Below, piece by piece: positions 19,018 to 27,289 of a DNA stretch of 64,000 bases. Each line of letters opens with the position of its first letter. Position 1 is the stretch's first letter. A program made the position numbers and the translations under genes. This stretch comes from Streptomyces blattellae (GTDB lineage Bacteria > Actinomycetota > Actinomycetes > Streptomycetales > Streptomycetaceae). Where the stretch lies: assembly GCF_009709555.1 (NCBI RefSeq), contig NZ_WJBG01000244.1, positions 16,506-80,505 on the forward strand, in the 5' to 3' direction. The notes beneath the pieces were generated by a model. It was not told where the DNA came from. It ran no database searches and saw nothing but the letters and a program-made list of their open reading frames with translations.

Positions 19018-19183
19018 GGCACCGCCGTCCTGGCCGTCACCCGCGACCCGGCCCTGGCGGCTCGCGGGTGACGCCGTACCGGCGCTGCGCGACGGCCGCC
19101 TGCTCCCGGTTCCGCCCGCCGACCTGTCCACCGCGCCCGCGCGACCCCGCACGCAACGAACGGAGCCTCCCCGTGCCCGATGA
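19018..19183 (+). pseudogene. ABC-transporter ATPase C-terminal remnant
   Basis: From 19018 the frame reads GTAVLAVTRDPALAARG and stops. A one-base shift continues it as GDAVPALRDGRLLPVPPADL. Together this resembles the tail of a LolD/MacB-type ATPase, where VTHDPALAAxAD..LRDGR is usual. The H-loop His is Arg. No upstream Walker motifs are found. The piece occupies the only sizeable gap (295 bp) inside the assembly-line operon, so a transporter gene may have been lost here. Confidence 0.45.
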
Positions 19184-20561
19184 CAGCACCGATACGACGG
19201 CCACAGCCGGACAGCGGATCACCGCCCTCGCCGCCGGGCACCCCTGGGTGGCCGAGGCACGCCCCGCCCCCGGTGGCGTCCTGCTGGTCACACCCCATCC
19301 GAGTGCGACAGCCGTGCTGCCCGCCCCCGGCCCTCTGGTGCGCGAACACCTCGCGCACTGGGCCGAGGTGTACGAGTGGGTGTACGAGACGGGCGAGGGC
19401 CGGCACGCCGACGATCTGGACCTGTCCGGCTGGCGTGCCTCCGACACCGGAGAACCCCTGCCGGCCGCCCACATGCGTGACTGGGTCGACCGCACGGTCG
19501 ACCTCGTACTCGCCCAGCGCCCCCGCCGGCTCCTCGAACTCGGATGCGGCACCGGCCTGCTGGCCCACCGGCTCTCCCCCCGCCTGGACGGCTACGTCGG
19601 CACCGACCTGACGGACGTGGCGGTCGACCGCCTGGACGCCGCCCGCCTGCCCCGCGCCGCCTTCGTCCGCGCGGCCGCCCACGAAGCGGAGGCGCCGGCC
19701 GTGCGGCAGGCGATGGACCGGGTGTTCGGACCCGGCGTACGTCCCGACTGCGTCCTGCTCAACTCCGTCACCCCGTGCTTCCCCGACCTCGCGTACCTGG
19801 CCGCCTTCCTGCACAGCGCGCTCACCACGGTCGAGGACGGCGGCACCGTGATCGTCGGCGACATCCGCCACGCGGCGCTCCTCGAAGACCACTTCGGCCG
19901 GGTGGAACGGGCCCGCGACCCCGAAGCCGCCGACCCGGACATCGCCGCGCGGGTCGCGTCGGCCGTGGCCGAGGACCGGGAACTCTCCTTCGCCCCCGCC
20001 GCCGTACACCGGATCCTGGCCGACCACCCCCGGACCGTCCGGATGAGCGTGCACGCCCGCACGATGGCATACGACTCGGAGCTCACCCGGTACCGCTACG
20101 ACCTCGTCCTGCACGTCGGTCCCGCCCCCTCGGACCCGTCCGGAGTACGCCAATCGGCGTGGCAGGGCCATGCAGGCGAACAGCTGCCGGCGCTGCTGCA
20201 CGCGGCACTGTCACCCGGGCCCGTCGTCCTGCACAGCATCCCCAACGCCCTCCTCACCGACGTCCCGGACGCCGTCACCCCGCACGACCTGCGGCAGGCA
20301 CTGAACGGCGCGGACGCCGCCGTGCTGCTCGACGCGGGCAACCCGAGGATGCTCGCCGTCGCCGCACCGGCCCGCTGGGCCCCGGCGGCAGCTCACGCCC
20401 CGGTCCGGGCACCCGTGGGAAGACTGGCCCACGAGCCGCTGCCCGCGTTCGTACGGCGCCGGCTGCCGGAAGTCCTGCGCGACCACGTCCGCCGCGCGGA
20501 GCCCGGTGCGGTGATGCCGAGGATCGTGGTGAACGACGTGCCCGCCGGAGCGGTCCGATGA
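19173..20561 (+). CDS. Stand-alone NRPS-type methyltransferase
   Basis: A 462-residue protein. I chose GTG 19173, 7 bases after GGAG; the open frame upstream belongs to the ABC remnant. Residues about 65-300 look like the methyltransferase normally embedded in NRPS modules: HWAEVYEWVYETGEGRHADD, DLSGWRASDTGEPLPAAHM, then motif I LELGCGTGLLAHRL and YVGTDLTDVAVDRL. A C-terminal region of about 150 residues with no clear motif follows. In yersiniabactin synthetase the equivalent domain sits in HMWP1 beside the last Cy, so this may methylate the thiazoline carbon in trans. ATGA overlap with the next gene shows coupling. Confidence 0.8.
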   Translation: MPDDSTDTTATAGQRITALAAGHPWVAEARPAPGGVLLVTPHPSATAVLPAPGPLVREHLAHWAEVYEWVYETGEGRHADDLDLSGWRASDTGEPLPAAHMRDWVDRTVDLVLAQRPRRLLELGCGTGLLAHRLSPRLDGYVGTDLTDVAVDRLDAARLPRAAFVRAAAHEAEAPAVRQAMDRVFGPGVRPDCVLLNSVTPCFPDLAYLAAFLHSALTTVEDGGTVIVGDIRHAALLEDHFGRVERARDPEAADPDIAARVASAVAEDRELSFAPAAVHRILADHPRTVRMSVHARTMAYDSELTRYRYDLVLHVGPAPSDPSGVRQSAWQGHAGEQLPALLHAALSPGPVVLHSIPNALLTDVPDAVTPHDLRQALNGADAAVLLDAGNPRMLAVAAPARWAPAAAHAPVRAPVGRLAHEPLPAFVRRRLPEVLRDHVRRAEPGAVMPRIVVNDVPAGAVR

Positions 20562-21982
20562 CGGTCGCGTCCCTGGCCGAGGCCCTGTCCGCCCTGCCCG
20601 AGGTGGGCGCCTGGCAACTGGTGCCGGGCAGCGCCGGGGGCACCCTTCTGGTCGCCGGTCCGGCCGGCACGGCAGGCGTCGGATCGGATGACGTCGCGCA
20701 CGCCGAGGACGAGAAGGCCGTCGAGGCGGCCGCCGCCTCCGGCGACACAGCCGTCACCGGCACGAACCTTCCGGAACTCCCGCGTCTGATGGGCCTGTTG
20801 GACGAAACCGCCCTGCTGACCATGGCGCGCGTCCTGGACCGTACCCGACTCTTCCGCACCCCTGAGCCATGCGCGGCCTCCGACGTCATGACCGCCCTGG
20901 GCACCGCTCCCCGCCACGCGTGGATCGTACGGCGCTGGCTGCGCACCCTGGCCGAGGAGGGACGACTCGGCCACGACCCGGCCACGGGCCGCTACCGGGA
21001 TCTGACCGCGCCCGACCGCGTCGCGTACGCCCGCGCCCGTCGCGCCCTCGACCGGGCACGCCACGGCATGGGCTACCCCGAGTCCATGACGCGCTTCTTC
21101 CTCACCGCCGCCGACCGGCTGCCGCTCCTTCTCCAGGACCGTACGAGCCTGCAGGAGGTGCTCTTCCCCCAGGGGCGGACGGACACCGCCGAGGGCAACT
21201 ACCGCGACAGCGCACCGAGCCGATGGGCCAACCACGCCGCCGCCGAGCTGATCGCCCACCAGGCACGGCGCCGGGAGGGCGGCGGCCGGCCGCTGCGCGT
21301 GCTGGAGGCGGGCGCGGGTGTGGGCGGCACTACGGAAGCGGTCCTGACCGCTCTCGGCTCCGCCCCGGTCGACTACCTCTTCACGGACGTGTCCCGGTTC
21401 TTCCTCCAGGCCGCGCGTACCCGCTTCGGCGCCCGCCCCGGACTGCGCCAGGCCCTGTTCGACGTCAACGCCGATCCCGTGGCGCAGGGCCTGGCCCCCG
21501 CCTCCCACGACGTGATCCTCGCCGCGAACGTCCTGCACAACGCCCGCCATGTGGGCCGCGCGCTCGCGGCCCTGCGTGAACTCCTCGTTCCGGACGGCCT
21601 GCTGGTGCTCGTCGAGTCCTGCCGGGAGCACTACCAGGCACTCACCTCCATGTACCTGCTGATGTCACCGCAGCCCGACGAGGAGCGCTGGTTCACCGAT
21701 CTGCGGGCCGGACAGGACCGGGTGTTCCTCACCGAGACCGAGTGGGCTGAGCAGTTCGACGCGTCCGGATTCCGTCCCTTGCCCGTCCTGCCGCCCGCGG
21801 GCCACCCCCTGACCGCCCTCGGACAGTTCGTCATCGCGGGCCGCCCTCGCCCGGGCCACGGCCGCCCCGACCCCGACCGGGTGGCGCGAGCGCTCGCGCC
21901 GTTGCCCGGGGCCACGCGTCCCGTCCGCGTCCACGCCGTGGACCGCGTACCGTCCACCACCACCTCTGGAGCCACCAGGTGA
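20558..21982 (+). CDS. Stand-alone PKS-type C-methyltransferase
   Basis: A 474-residue protein. Residues about 80-160 look like a winged-helix dimerisation region (LPRLMGLLDETALLTMARVL), and residues about 240-440 are a PKS C-methyltransferase (VLEAGAGVGGTTEAVLTAL, then DYLFTDVSRFFLQAARTRF and NVLHNARHVGRALAALRELL). This matches the domain that lies between AT and KR in HMWP1 and makes the gem-dimethyl group of yersiniabactin; the PKS at 12176 lacks it, so this protein probably acts on that carrier in trans. It shares overlapping start-stop junctions with both neighbours. Confidence 0.82.
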   Translation: MTVASLAEALSALPEVGAWQLVPGSAGGTLLVAGPAGTAGVGSDDVAHAEDEKAVEAAAASGDTAVTGTNLPELPRLMGLLDETALLTMARVLDRTRLFRTPEPCAASDVMTALGTAPRHAWIVRRWLRTLAEEGRLGHDPATGRYRDLTAPDRVAYARARRALDRARHGMGYPESMTRFFLTAADRLPLLLQDRTSLQEVLFPQGRTDTAEGNYRDSAPSRWANHAAAELIAHQARRREGGGRPLRVLEAGAGVGGTTEAVLTALGSAPVDYLFTDVSRFFLQAARTRFGARPGLRQALFDVNADPVAQGLAPASHDVILAANVLHNARHVGRALAALRELLVPDGLLVLVESCREHYQALTSMYLLMSPQPDEERWFTDLRAGQDRVFLTETEWAEQFDASGFRPLPVLPPAGHPLTALGQFVIAGRPRPGHGRPDPDRVARALAPLPGATRPVRVHAVDRVPSTTTSGATR

Positions 21983-23988
21983 CCACTTCCGCCTCGCTTC
22001 CCGCCGCCCCCGACGACCTCGTACAGGCCGTGCGCGGTGTCTGGGCCGACGTCCTGGACACCGACACCGCGTCCATACCGGGCGACACCAGCTTCCTCAG
22101 TCTGGGCGGCGACTCCGTCCTCGCCGTACGCATGGCAGCGATGATCCGCAAGCGCCTCGCGGTCAGCCTCGCCCTGTCGGACGTACGCGTCGAGCACACC
22201 GCGGCCCATCTCGCGGCGCTCCTCCACGAGCGCGGCACAGCCGGCAGCGGCGTGCCGCGCGAGCTGGACCTGGACATCAGGCGGCGCGACGACCCGGACG
22301 CGCCCTTCCCCCTGCTGCCGCTCCAGCAGGGGTACTTCGTCGGCCAGCAGGACGCCTGGGAGCTGTCCTACCGTTCCGCCCACCACTACGTCGACATCGG
22401 CCTGGAGGACATCGACGGTGACGAGATCGTCGAGGCGCTCCAGGACGCGCTGGAGCGCCTCGCGGAACACCAGTCGGTGCTGCGGGCCCGTGTCCTGCCC
22501 GACGGAAGGCAGCGGATCCTGCCGCTCGACGATCCGGACGCCATGCCGCGGCTGCGGGTGAGAGATCTCAGCACCGCGGGAGAGGAGCAGATCGCCACCG
22601 AGCTCACGGCGATCCGGCGGGAGATGAGCACCCAGGGCCCCGACCCCGCCGTGGGCTGCGGACTCGACATGCGGCTCACCCTGCTTCCGGGGCAGCGTGC
22701 CCGACTGCACTCCGCCACGAGCCTGCTGATCATCGACGGCTGGTCGTCCGGCGTCTTCTACCGGGATCTGTTCGCCCTCGTCTCCGACCACAACGCGGTA
22801 CTCGCCCCGCTGGAGGTCGGCTTCGGGGACTACGTCACCAGCCTGCGCGACCTGCCCGGCACCGAACAGTGGAATGCGGACCGGGACTGGTGGTGGGACC
22901 GTCTCGACGACTTCCCGCTGCCGCCGGCGCTGCCCCTCGTGGCCGACCCTGCCGACGTACGGCCGACGTTGATGGGCACCCGGCAGGCCGTGCTCGACGC
23001 GGAGCGGTGGGCCGCGCTGCGCGCCCACTGCGCCGAGCACGGTGTCACGCCGTCGGCCGCGATGTTCGCGGTGTTCTCCGCCGCCGTGTCCCGGGCCGGC
23101 GGACACCGGCGCTTTCTGCTCAACACCCTTCAGCTGAACCGGCTTCCGCTGCATCCGGACGTGCCCCGCCTGGTGGGCGCCTTCTCGTCCACGATGCTCA
23201 TGCCGGTCGAGTTGCCCGAGAACGCCGCCTTCGCCGAGCTGGCCGTCAGCGCTCAGCAATCCATGAGCGACGCCCTCGCGCACAACCTGATCACCGGAGT
23301 GGAGGTCTCCCGCGAACTGGGCCGCCGCCGCGGCACCCGGCGTCCGGTCGCCCCCGTCGTCTTCCAGAGCACCCTGGGAGTGGATGCGGCACTGGGCAGC
23401 GAAGTCCCCCACGAGGCAGGCCCATTGGGGCGAATCGACCTGCTCAGCCACCACCAGCAGCTGAGGACTCCCCAGGTCGCCCTGGAAGTACGGCTCTTCG
23501 AGCTGCGCGGCGAACTCGTGGTCGTCTTCTCCCTGGTGGAGGAGCTCTTCGCCGCCGAAGACGTGGACCGGATGTTCCAGGACGTGATGCACACGGTCGA
23601 ATCCCTCGTGGCCGAGGAGGGCTGGTCGGCACCGGTCACGCTGCCCGCCGATCTGGACGCGCGCCCGTCGGACATCGGCGGCACGGCCGGACGGCTGTCC
23701 GTCCCGCAGACACCCGACGACAGGCCCGACGAGGAGCCGGGGGCTCCGCGCGACGACCTCGAACGGGCCATCGCGGCCGAATGGGCCCAGTTGCTCGGGG
23801 CCGCGGTGGCCGACAGGGCGACGGACTTCTTCTCCCTGGGCGCAGATTCGCTCCTGGCGGTACGGATGCTCGGCGTACTGGCCCGCAAGGAGGTCGGCAG
23901 GGTGACGCCGCGCCGCTTCCTGGAGCGTCCCACGGTGGCGGGTCTGGCCGATGCGCTACGTGAGTCGGCGCCGGCCGTGCAGGGCTGA
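21979..23988 (+). CDS. NRPS: CP-Cy*-CP with degenerate cyclization motif
   Basis: A 669-residue synthetase with a carrier (LGGDSVL, Ser about 46), a condensation/cyclization-type domain (about 110-560) and a second carrier (LGADSLL, Ser about 623). The Cy-like domain begins PFPLLPLQQGYFVGQQ as in Cy domains, but the catalytic DxxxxD motif reads SLLIID near residue 248, so the first Asp is Ser. There is no adenylation domain; Cys on these carriers would come from the A domain of the 8193 protein, as in yersiniabactin HMWP2. The N-terminal carrier may stand in for the one missing before the thioesterase. Last gene of the operon, followed by a long hairpin. Confidence 0.85.
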   Translation: MTTSASLPAAPDDLVQAVRGVWADVLDTDTASIPGDTSFLSLGGDSVLAVRMAAMIRKRLAVSLALSDVRVEHTAAHLAALLHERGTAGSGVPRELDLDIRRRDDPDAPFPLLPLQQGYFVGQQDAWELSYRSAHHYVDIGLEDIDGDEIVEALQDALERLAEHQSVLRARVLPDGRQRILPLDDPDAMPRLRVRDLSTAGEEQIATELTAIRREMSTQGPDPAVGCGLDMRLTLLPGQRARLHSATSLLIIDGWSSGVFYRDLFALVSDHNAVLAPLEVGFGDYVTSLRDLPGTEQWNADRDWWWDRLDDFPLPPALPLVADPADVRPTLMGTRQAVLDAERWAALRAHCAEHGVTPSAAMFAVFSAAVSRAGGHRRFLLNTLQLNRLPLHPDVPRLVGAFSSTMLMPVELPENAAFAELAVSAQQSMSDALAHNLITGVEVSRELGRRRGTRRPVAPVVFQSTLGVDAALGSEVPHEAGPLGRIDLLSHHQQLRTPQVALEVRLFELRGELVVVFSLVEELFAAEDVDRMFQDVMHTVESLVAEEGWSAPVTLPADLDARPSDIGGTAGRLSVPQTPDDRPDEEPGAPRDDLERAIAAEWAQLLGAAVADRATDFFSLGADSLLAVRMLGVLARKEVGRVTPRRFLERPTVAGLADALRESAPAVQG

Positions 23989-24002
23989 CGGGGCAGACCG
24001 AT

Positions 24003-24045
24003 CGCGGCGGGAGCATCCCCGACTGCCCTGGGCGCTCCCGCCGCG
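24003..24045. terminator. Bidirectional terminator closing the assembly-line operon
   Basis: A perfect 12-bp stem, CGCGGCGGGAGC/GCTCCCGCCGCG, with a 19-base loop between convergent genes (21979 plus strand, 24053 minus strand). It likely ends transcription from both sides. Confidence 0.75.
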
Positions 24046-24052
24046 AACCGGA

Positions 24053-24976
24053 TCAGCCGCCGAGCCCCGCGTCCTGACGGAACAGCTCCTGCTCCAGCCA
24101 GACCGCTGCGCGCGCTCCGTCGGCTGCCCCCGTGACCACGAAGGTGAGCGCGTCCGGCAGCGCCTCCAGCCGGGCGGCGTCCCCGGCCGCGTAGACACCG
24201 GGCACGCTCGTGCGCTGGAACTCGTCCACGCGGACGCAACCGTCGGGAAGGATCTGGCAGCCGAGCTGTTCGGCGAGCGGGGAGTGCTGCCGGGTGGGTG
24301 CCCGGTGGTACACGGCCTGCCGCTCCAGGACCCGTCCGTCCGCCAGGACGAGGCGCACCTCGCCCTCCTTGCCCTCGATCCGGGAGACCCGTGTCTCGTC
24401 GACGGCGATCCCGGCCTCGGCGAGCTTGCCCGCCGCCTGCTCGGGCACCGGATGCCCGTTCGTGCACACCATCACGTCGTCGCTGAACCGGTCGGCGACG
24501 TACAACGCCTGCATGACCTGGGGGAGTTCGTGACCGAGCACGGCAAGCTTCATGCCCCGGGTCTCCCAGCCATGACAGAAGGGGCAGTGATAGACACCCC
24601 GGCCGAAGAGCTCACTCAACCCGTCCACCTGGTCGAGGACATCGACCTGCCCGGTGGCGATGATCAACTTGCGGCCCGGTACCCGCGCGCCGTCCGCGAG
24701 CGTCAGCACGAACCCGCTCCCCTCCGTCTCCGCACTCGTCACCAGCGCCTCACGGATCTCCACGCTCGGGTACGCGGTGAGCTGCTCACGGCCTATGCGG
24801 CGCAGCTCCGCCGGAGGAAAGCCGTCCCGGCTGAGGAACATGTGCATGTCGGCGGCCGGCGCGTTGCGCGGTGCGCCGCTGTCGAGAAGCAGCACGGCGC
24901 GGCGCTGGCGGCCGGCCACCAGCGCGGCGTTGAGACCGGCTGGGCCTCCACCGACCACGAGTACGTCGTACGTCAT
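24053..24976 (-). CDS. Thioredoxin-reductase-like FAD oxidoreductase
   Basis: A 307-residue flavoprotein. It has an N-terminal FAD fold (VLVVGGGPAGLNAALVAGR), a redox pair in HCPFCHGWE near residue 135 and the C-terminal VYAAGDAA FAD motif. Some members of this group are dithiol oxidases that close disulfides in natural products (GliT, HlmI, DepH); others are general reductases, so the role is not fixed by sequence. ATG 24976 follows GGAGGAGAACG. It is divergent from the reductase at 25081, and a Fur-family palindrome lies in the 104-bp gap, which suggests co-regulation with the metallophore genes. Confidence 0.75.
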   Translation of the reverse strand: MTYDVLVVGGGPAGLNAALVAGRQRRAVLLLDSGAPRNAPAADMHMFLSRDGFPPAELRRIGREQLTAYPSVEIREALVTSAETEGSGFVLTLADGARVPGRKLIIATGQVDVLDQVDGLSELFGRGVYHCPFCHGWETRGMKLAVLGHELPQVMQALYVADRFSDDVMVCTNGHPVPEQAAGKLAEAGIAVDETRVSRIEGKEGEVRLVLADGRVLERQAVYHRAPTRQHSPLAEQLGCQILPDGCVRVDEFQRTSVPGVYAAGDAARLEALPDALTFVVTGAADGARAAVWLEQELFRQDAGLGG

Positions 24977-25019
24977 CGTTCTCCTCCGCTGTGTCCAGGG
25001 GGACGTCACATCCGCCACT

Positions 25020-25038
25020 ATTGATAATAGTTATCAAT
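25020..25038. promoter_or_regulatory. Fur-family palindrome in the divergent promoter
   Basis: ATTGATAATAGTTATCAAT is a perfect 8-3-8 palindrome. Its core at 25022-25036 matches 14 of 15 positions of the Fur-family 7-1-7 pattern TGATAATNATTATCA. It lies 43 bases from each of the two divergent start codons. In Streptomyces, Zur is the Fur-family member expected on AT-rich TGA-type boxes of metallophore genes; the regulator is inferred. Confidence 0.65.
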
Positions 25039-25080
25039 TCCAGTAAATGAGGCCGTTAGATCCGAAGAAGGGTGACTCCC

Positions 25081-26175
25081 GTGAACTCCACCGCGGCAAT
25101 CGGCATCCTCGGCGGCTACGGAGCCGTCGGCAGCTCAGTGGTACGTCGCCTGCGTCAGGCAGACATCGGCCCACTTCTTGTGGGCGGCCGGGACCCGTCG
25201 CGCGCACAAGCCCTCATCGCCTCGTTCCGGAGCGGTCAGGGCTCGGCGGCCGTCAGCGCCGAGGCGGTTGACCTCTGGTCCGATTCTCTGGACTCGTTCC
25301 TCAGCCGCTGCCGGCTCGTCGTCAACTGCGCGGGCCCGTCCTACCGCGTCCTGGACACCGTGGCCCGTGCGGCCCTGCGGCACGGCGTGGACTACGTCGA
25401 CGCGGCGGGCGACGACCCCGTCCACACCCGGCTGACCACAGCGGGCGGCGGAGCCGGTGCGTGGTCGGCCGCGGGCCGCACCGCGGTGATCTCCGCCGGG
25501 GCCCTGCCGGGCCTGTCCGGACTCCTGCCCCGCGTCCTGGTGGATCCGGCGGCACAGCCCCTGCGCCTGGAGGGATACGTGGGCGGGGTAGCCGCGCTCA
25601 CCCCCGCCGCCGCGGGGGACGTACTCCTCGCCCGGGGCCCCGAACACGGCACTCCCTCCGCCGCCTGGGAGGACGGGCGGATACGCGACCGCGCGCTGGA
25701 ACCCCGGCGCGACCTGCTCCTTGCGGCCTTCCCCCAGCGGGTGACCGCTTTCCCCTACCTGTCCACCGAGGCCGCCCGGCTCGCCGAGACCGCGGGCATC
25801 CGCCGGCTTCACTGGTACACCGTCTTCGGCGGCACGCGCCTCGCGGAAGGACTCGCCATGGCCTGGGCCCTGGACACTCCGGACGCCACCGAACTGGTCC
25901 ACGCCGCGGACGAGGACGTGCGCCGTCACGGCTCCTGGTACGGGCAGGAGTTCCGCCTGTGGAACGGGACCGGCGACGGCCCGCCGGCCCGCACCCTCAC
26001 CCTCCGCGCCGAGGACTCGTACGAACTCAGCGGCTTTCTCGCAGCCACCGCGGCGGAGCACGTCCTGGCAGGCCGCGTGAAACCCGGCGTTCACTACGCG
26101 GCTGACGCGCTCGACGCGCAGGCGACGGCCAGGGCCCTGGCGGCGGATCCCGCGGCAGAGCTGGAGATGACCTGA
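25081..26175 (+). CDS. Saccharopine-dehydrogenase-like NAD(P) reductase
   Basis: A 364-residue protein with an N-terminal Rossmann motif GILGGYGAVGSSVVRRL and the VNCAGPSYRVLDTVARAAL segment typical of saccharopine-dehydrogenase-like reductases. I chose GTG 25081, about 9 bases after GAAGAAGGG; a GTG at 25072 would overlap that site. Yersiniabactin and pyochelin pathways need a thiazoline-to-thiazolidine reductase, but theirs belongs to a different (Gfo/Idh-like) family. A thiazoline reductase here is therefore plausible inference, not homology. The divergent metal box suggests joint regulation with the flavoprotein. Confidence 0.7.
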   Translation: MNSTAAIGILGGYGAVGSSVVRRLRQADIGPLLVGGRDPSRAQALIASFRSGQGSAAVSAEAVDLWSDSLDSFLSRCRLVVNCAGPSYRVLDTVARAALRHGVDYVDAAGDDPVHTRLTTAGGGAGAWSAAGRTAVISAGALPGLSGLLPRVLVDPAAQPLRLEGYVGGVAALTPAAAGDVLLARGPEHGTPSAAWEDGRIRDRALEPRRDLLLAAFPQRVTAFPYLSTEAARLAETAGIRRLHWYTVFGGTRLAEGLAMAWALDTPDATELVHAADEDVRRHGSWYGQEFRLWNGTGDGPPARTLTLRAEDSYELSGFLAATAAEHVLAGRVKPGVHYAADALDAQATARALAADPAAELEMT

Positions 26176-26346
26176 CCCACTGGCATCGGCCGCAGCCGCG
26201 CACCATATCGCCGTCCGGCCCTCCCCTCTCCTGAACCGGGCGGCCCCAGGCGGGCCGGGCCTCGCACCGCCCCCGCCGGCGCTGTCGGCAACTCCGGGAA
26301 CCGGCGTGAGCAGGCACGCCGCGGCACAGGTGTTCATGCCGGTGTT

Positions 26347-27141
26347 TCACGCCCGCAGCAGGTCCAGGTCCGATCTGCCGAGCGTCGTGGTGATCAGCAG
26401 GTCGGTGATGAGGTTGTGGTTGAGCATGTTCCCGACCGGCTGCGGGACCTCGTCCTCCAGGAGCCCGGGCACGCGGTCCTCTCTGCTGAGGCGTCTGCGC
26501 ACGTTGGCGACGATGTGGGCGGCGCGCTTGCGGCCCCACGACTCATGCGGCCGCAACTGGCCCAGCTCGAAAGCCACCTGAGCCCACGTCAACGGCTGTG
26601 GGCATGGCTCCAGCCGGAGGTAGCGCTGAGCGAGGCAGACCAGCACCAGCTTCTCCTCGGGGCTCAGCTTCCGTACCTCACCGCGCGTCACCTCCTCGTG
26701 CAGACCCGGTCCGGCCGACGGGCCGTCCGACGGCCCCGGCGCGGTGATCCGGACCTCCAGGAGATGCCCCTGCTGCGCGGAGACCACGAACAACGGCGTG
26801 TAACCGGACGACAGATAGGCATGGGCGCCGCCGAGCAGCAGCCGTGATCCGGGGAACCGGATGGGCAGCCTGCCGGTGTTGTACAGCACCCAGCGGGAGG
26901 ACTCCCGGACGATCAGCCCCTGCCGCCGGCTGACGCGTGGGTCTCCCGCGCCGACACAGACGTGGACCTCGGGCTCGTTGCGCCCGAACACCAGCGTGAA
27001 GTCCGCGTCCGGCGCCACCCTCATCCCGCCGTTCATGCCGAGCACGAAGAGCGTGCCCGGCGGGGCCGCGGGAACCGTGTGGCTGAGGCTGCCGATCTCC
27101 CGTGGCAGAAGGCTGACCTTGCTCACCGAACGCGCCGTCAC
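26347..27141 (-). CDS. FHA-domain protein
   Basis: A 264-residue cytosolic protein. The FHA-like region covers about residues 40-130, with the phosphothreonine-site signature GDPRVSRRQGLIVRESSRW and the later NTGRLPIRF, standing for the usual RxSRxH and N residues. The C-terminal half has a helix-rich LSPEEKLVLVCLAQRYL segment and a possible DNA-binding region (WAQVAFELGQ). GTG 27141 follows GGGGAGG closely. A Ser/Thr kinase lay directly upstream in the same orientation, but only its C-terminal part survives, so this phosphopeptide reader has lost its likely partner. The target is unknown. Confidence 0.75.
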   Translation of the reverse strand: MTARSVSKVSLLPREIGSLSHTVPAAPPGTLFVLGMNGGMRVAPDADFTLVFGRNEPEVHVCVGAGDPRVSRRQGLIVRESSRWVLYNTGRLPIRFPGSRLLLGGAHAYLSSGYTPLFVVSAQQGHLLEVRITAPGPSDGPSAGPGLHEEVTRGEVRKLSPEEKLVLVCLAQRYLRLEPCPQPLTWAQVAFELGQLRPHESWGRKRAAHIVANVRRRLSREDRVPGLLEDEVPQPVGNMLNHNLITDLLITTTLGRSDLDLLRA

Positions 27142-27289
27142 TCTGCCTCCCCGCAATCGATGGGTGCCGATGCTAGGCGCCGACTGCCGGGAGGGGTCCC
27201 GCCGCCGTGCCCAGCGTCGCGGCGCCGCTCTCCCGGTGGCACCTCAGGCAGCCGGAAAGCCTCGCACGGGCGCAGCGCGATGACGGTCA

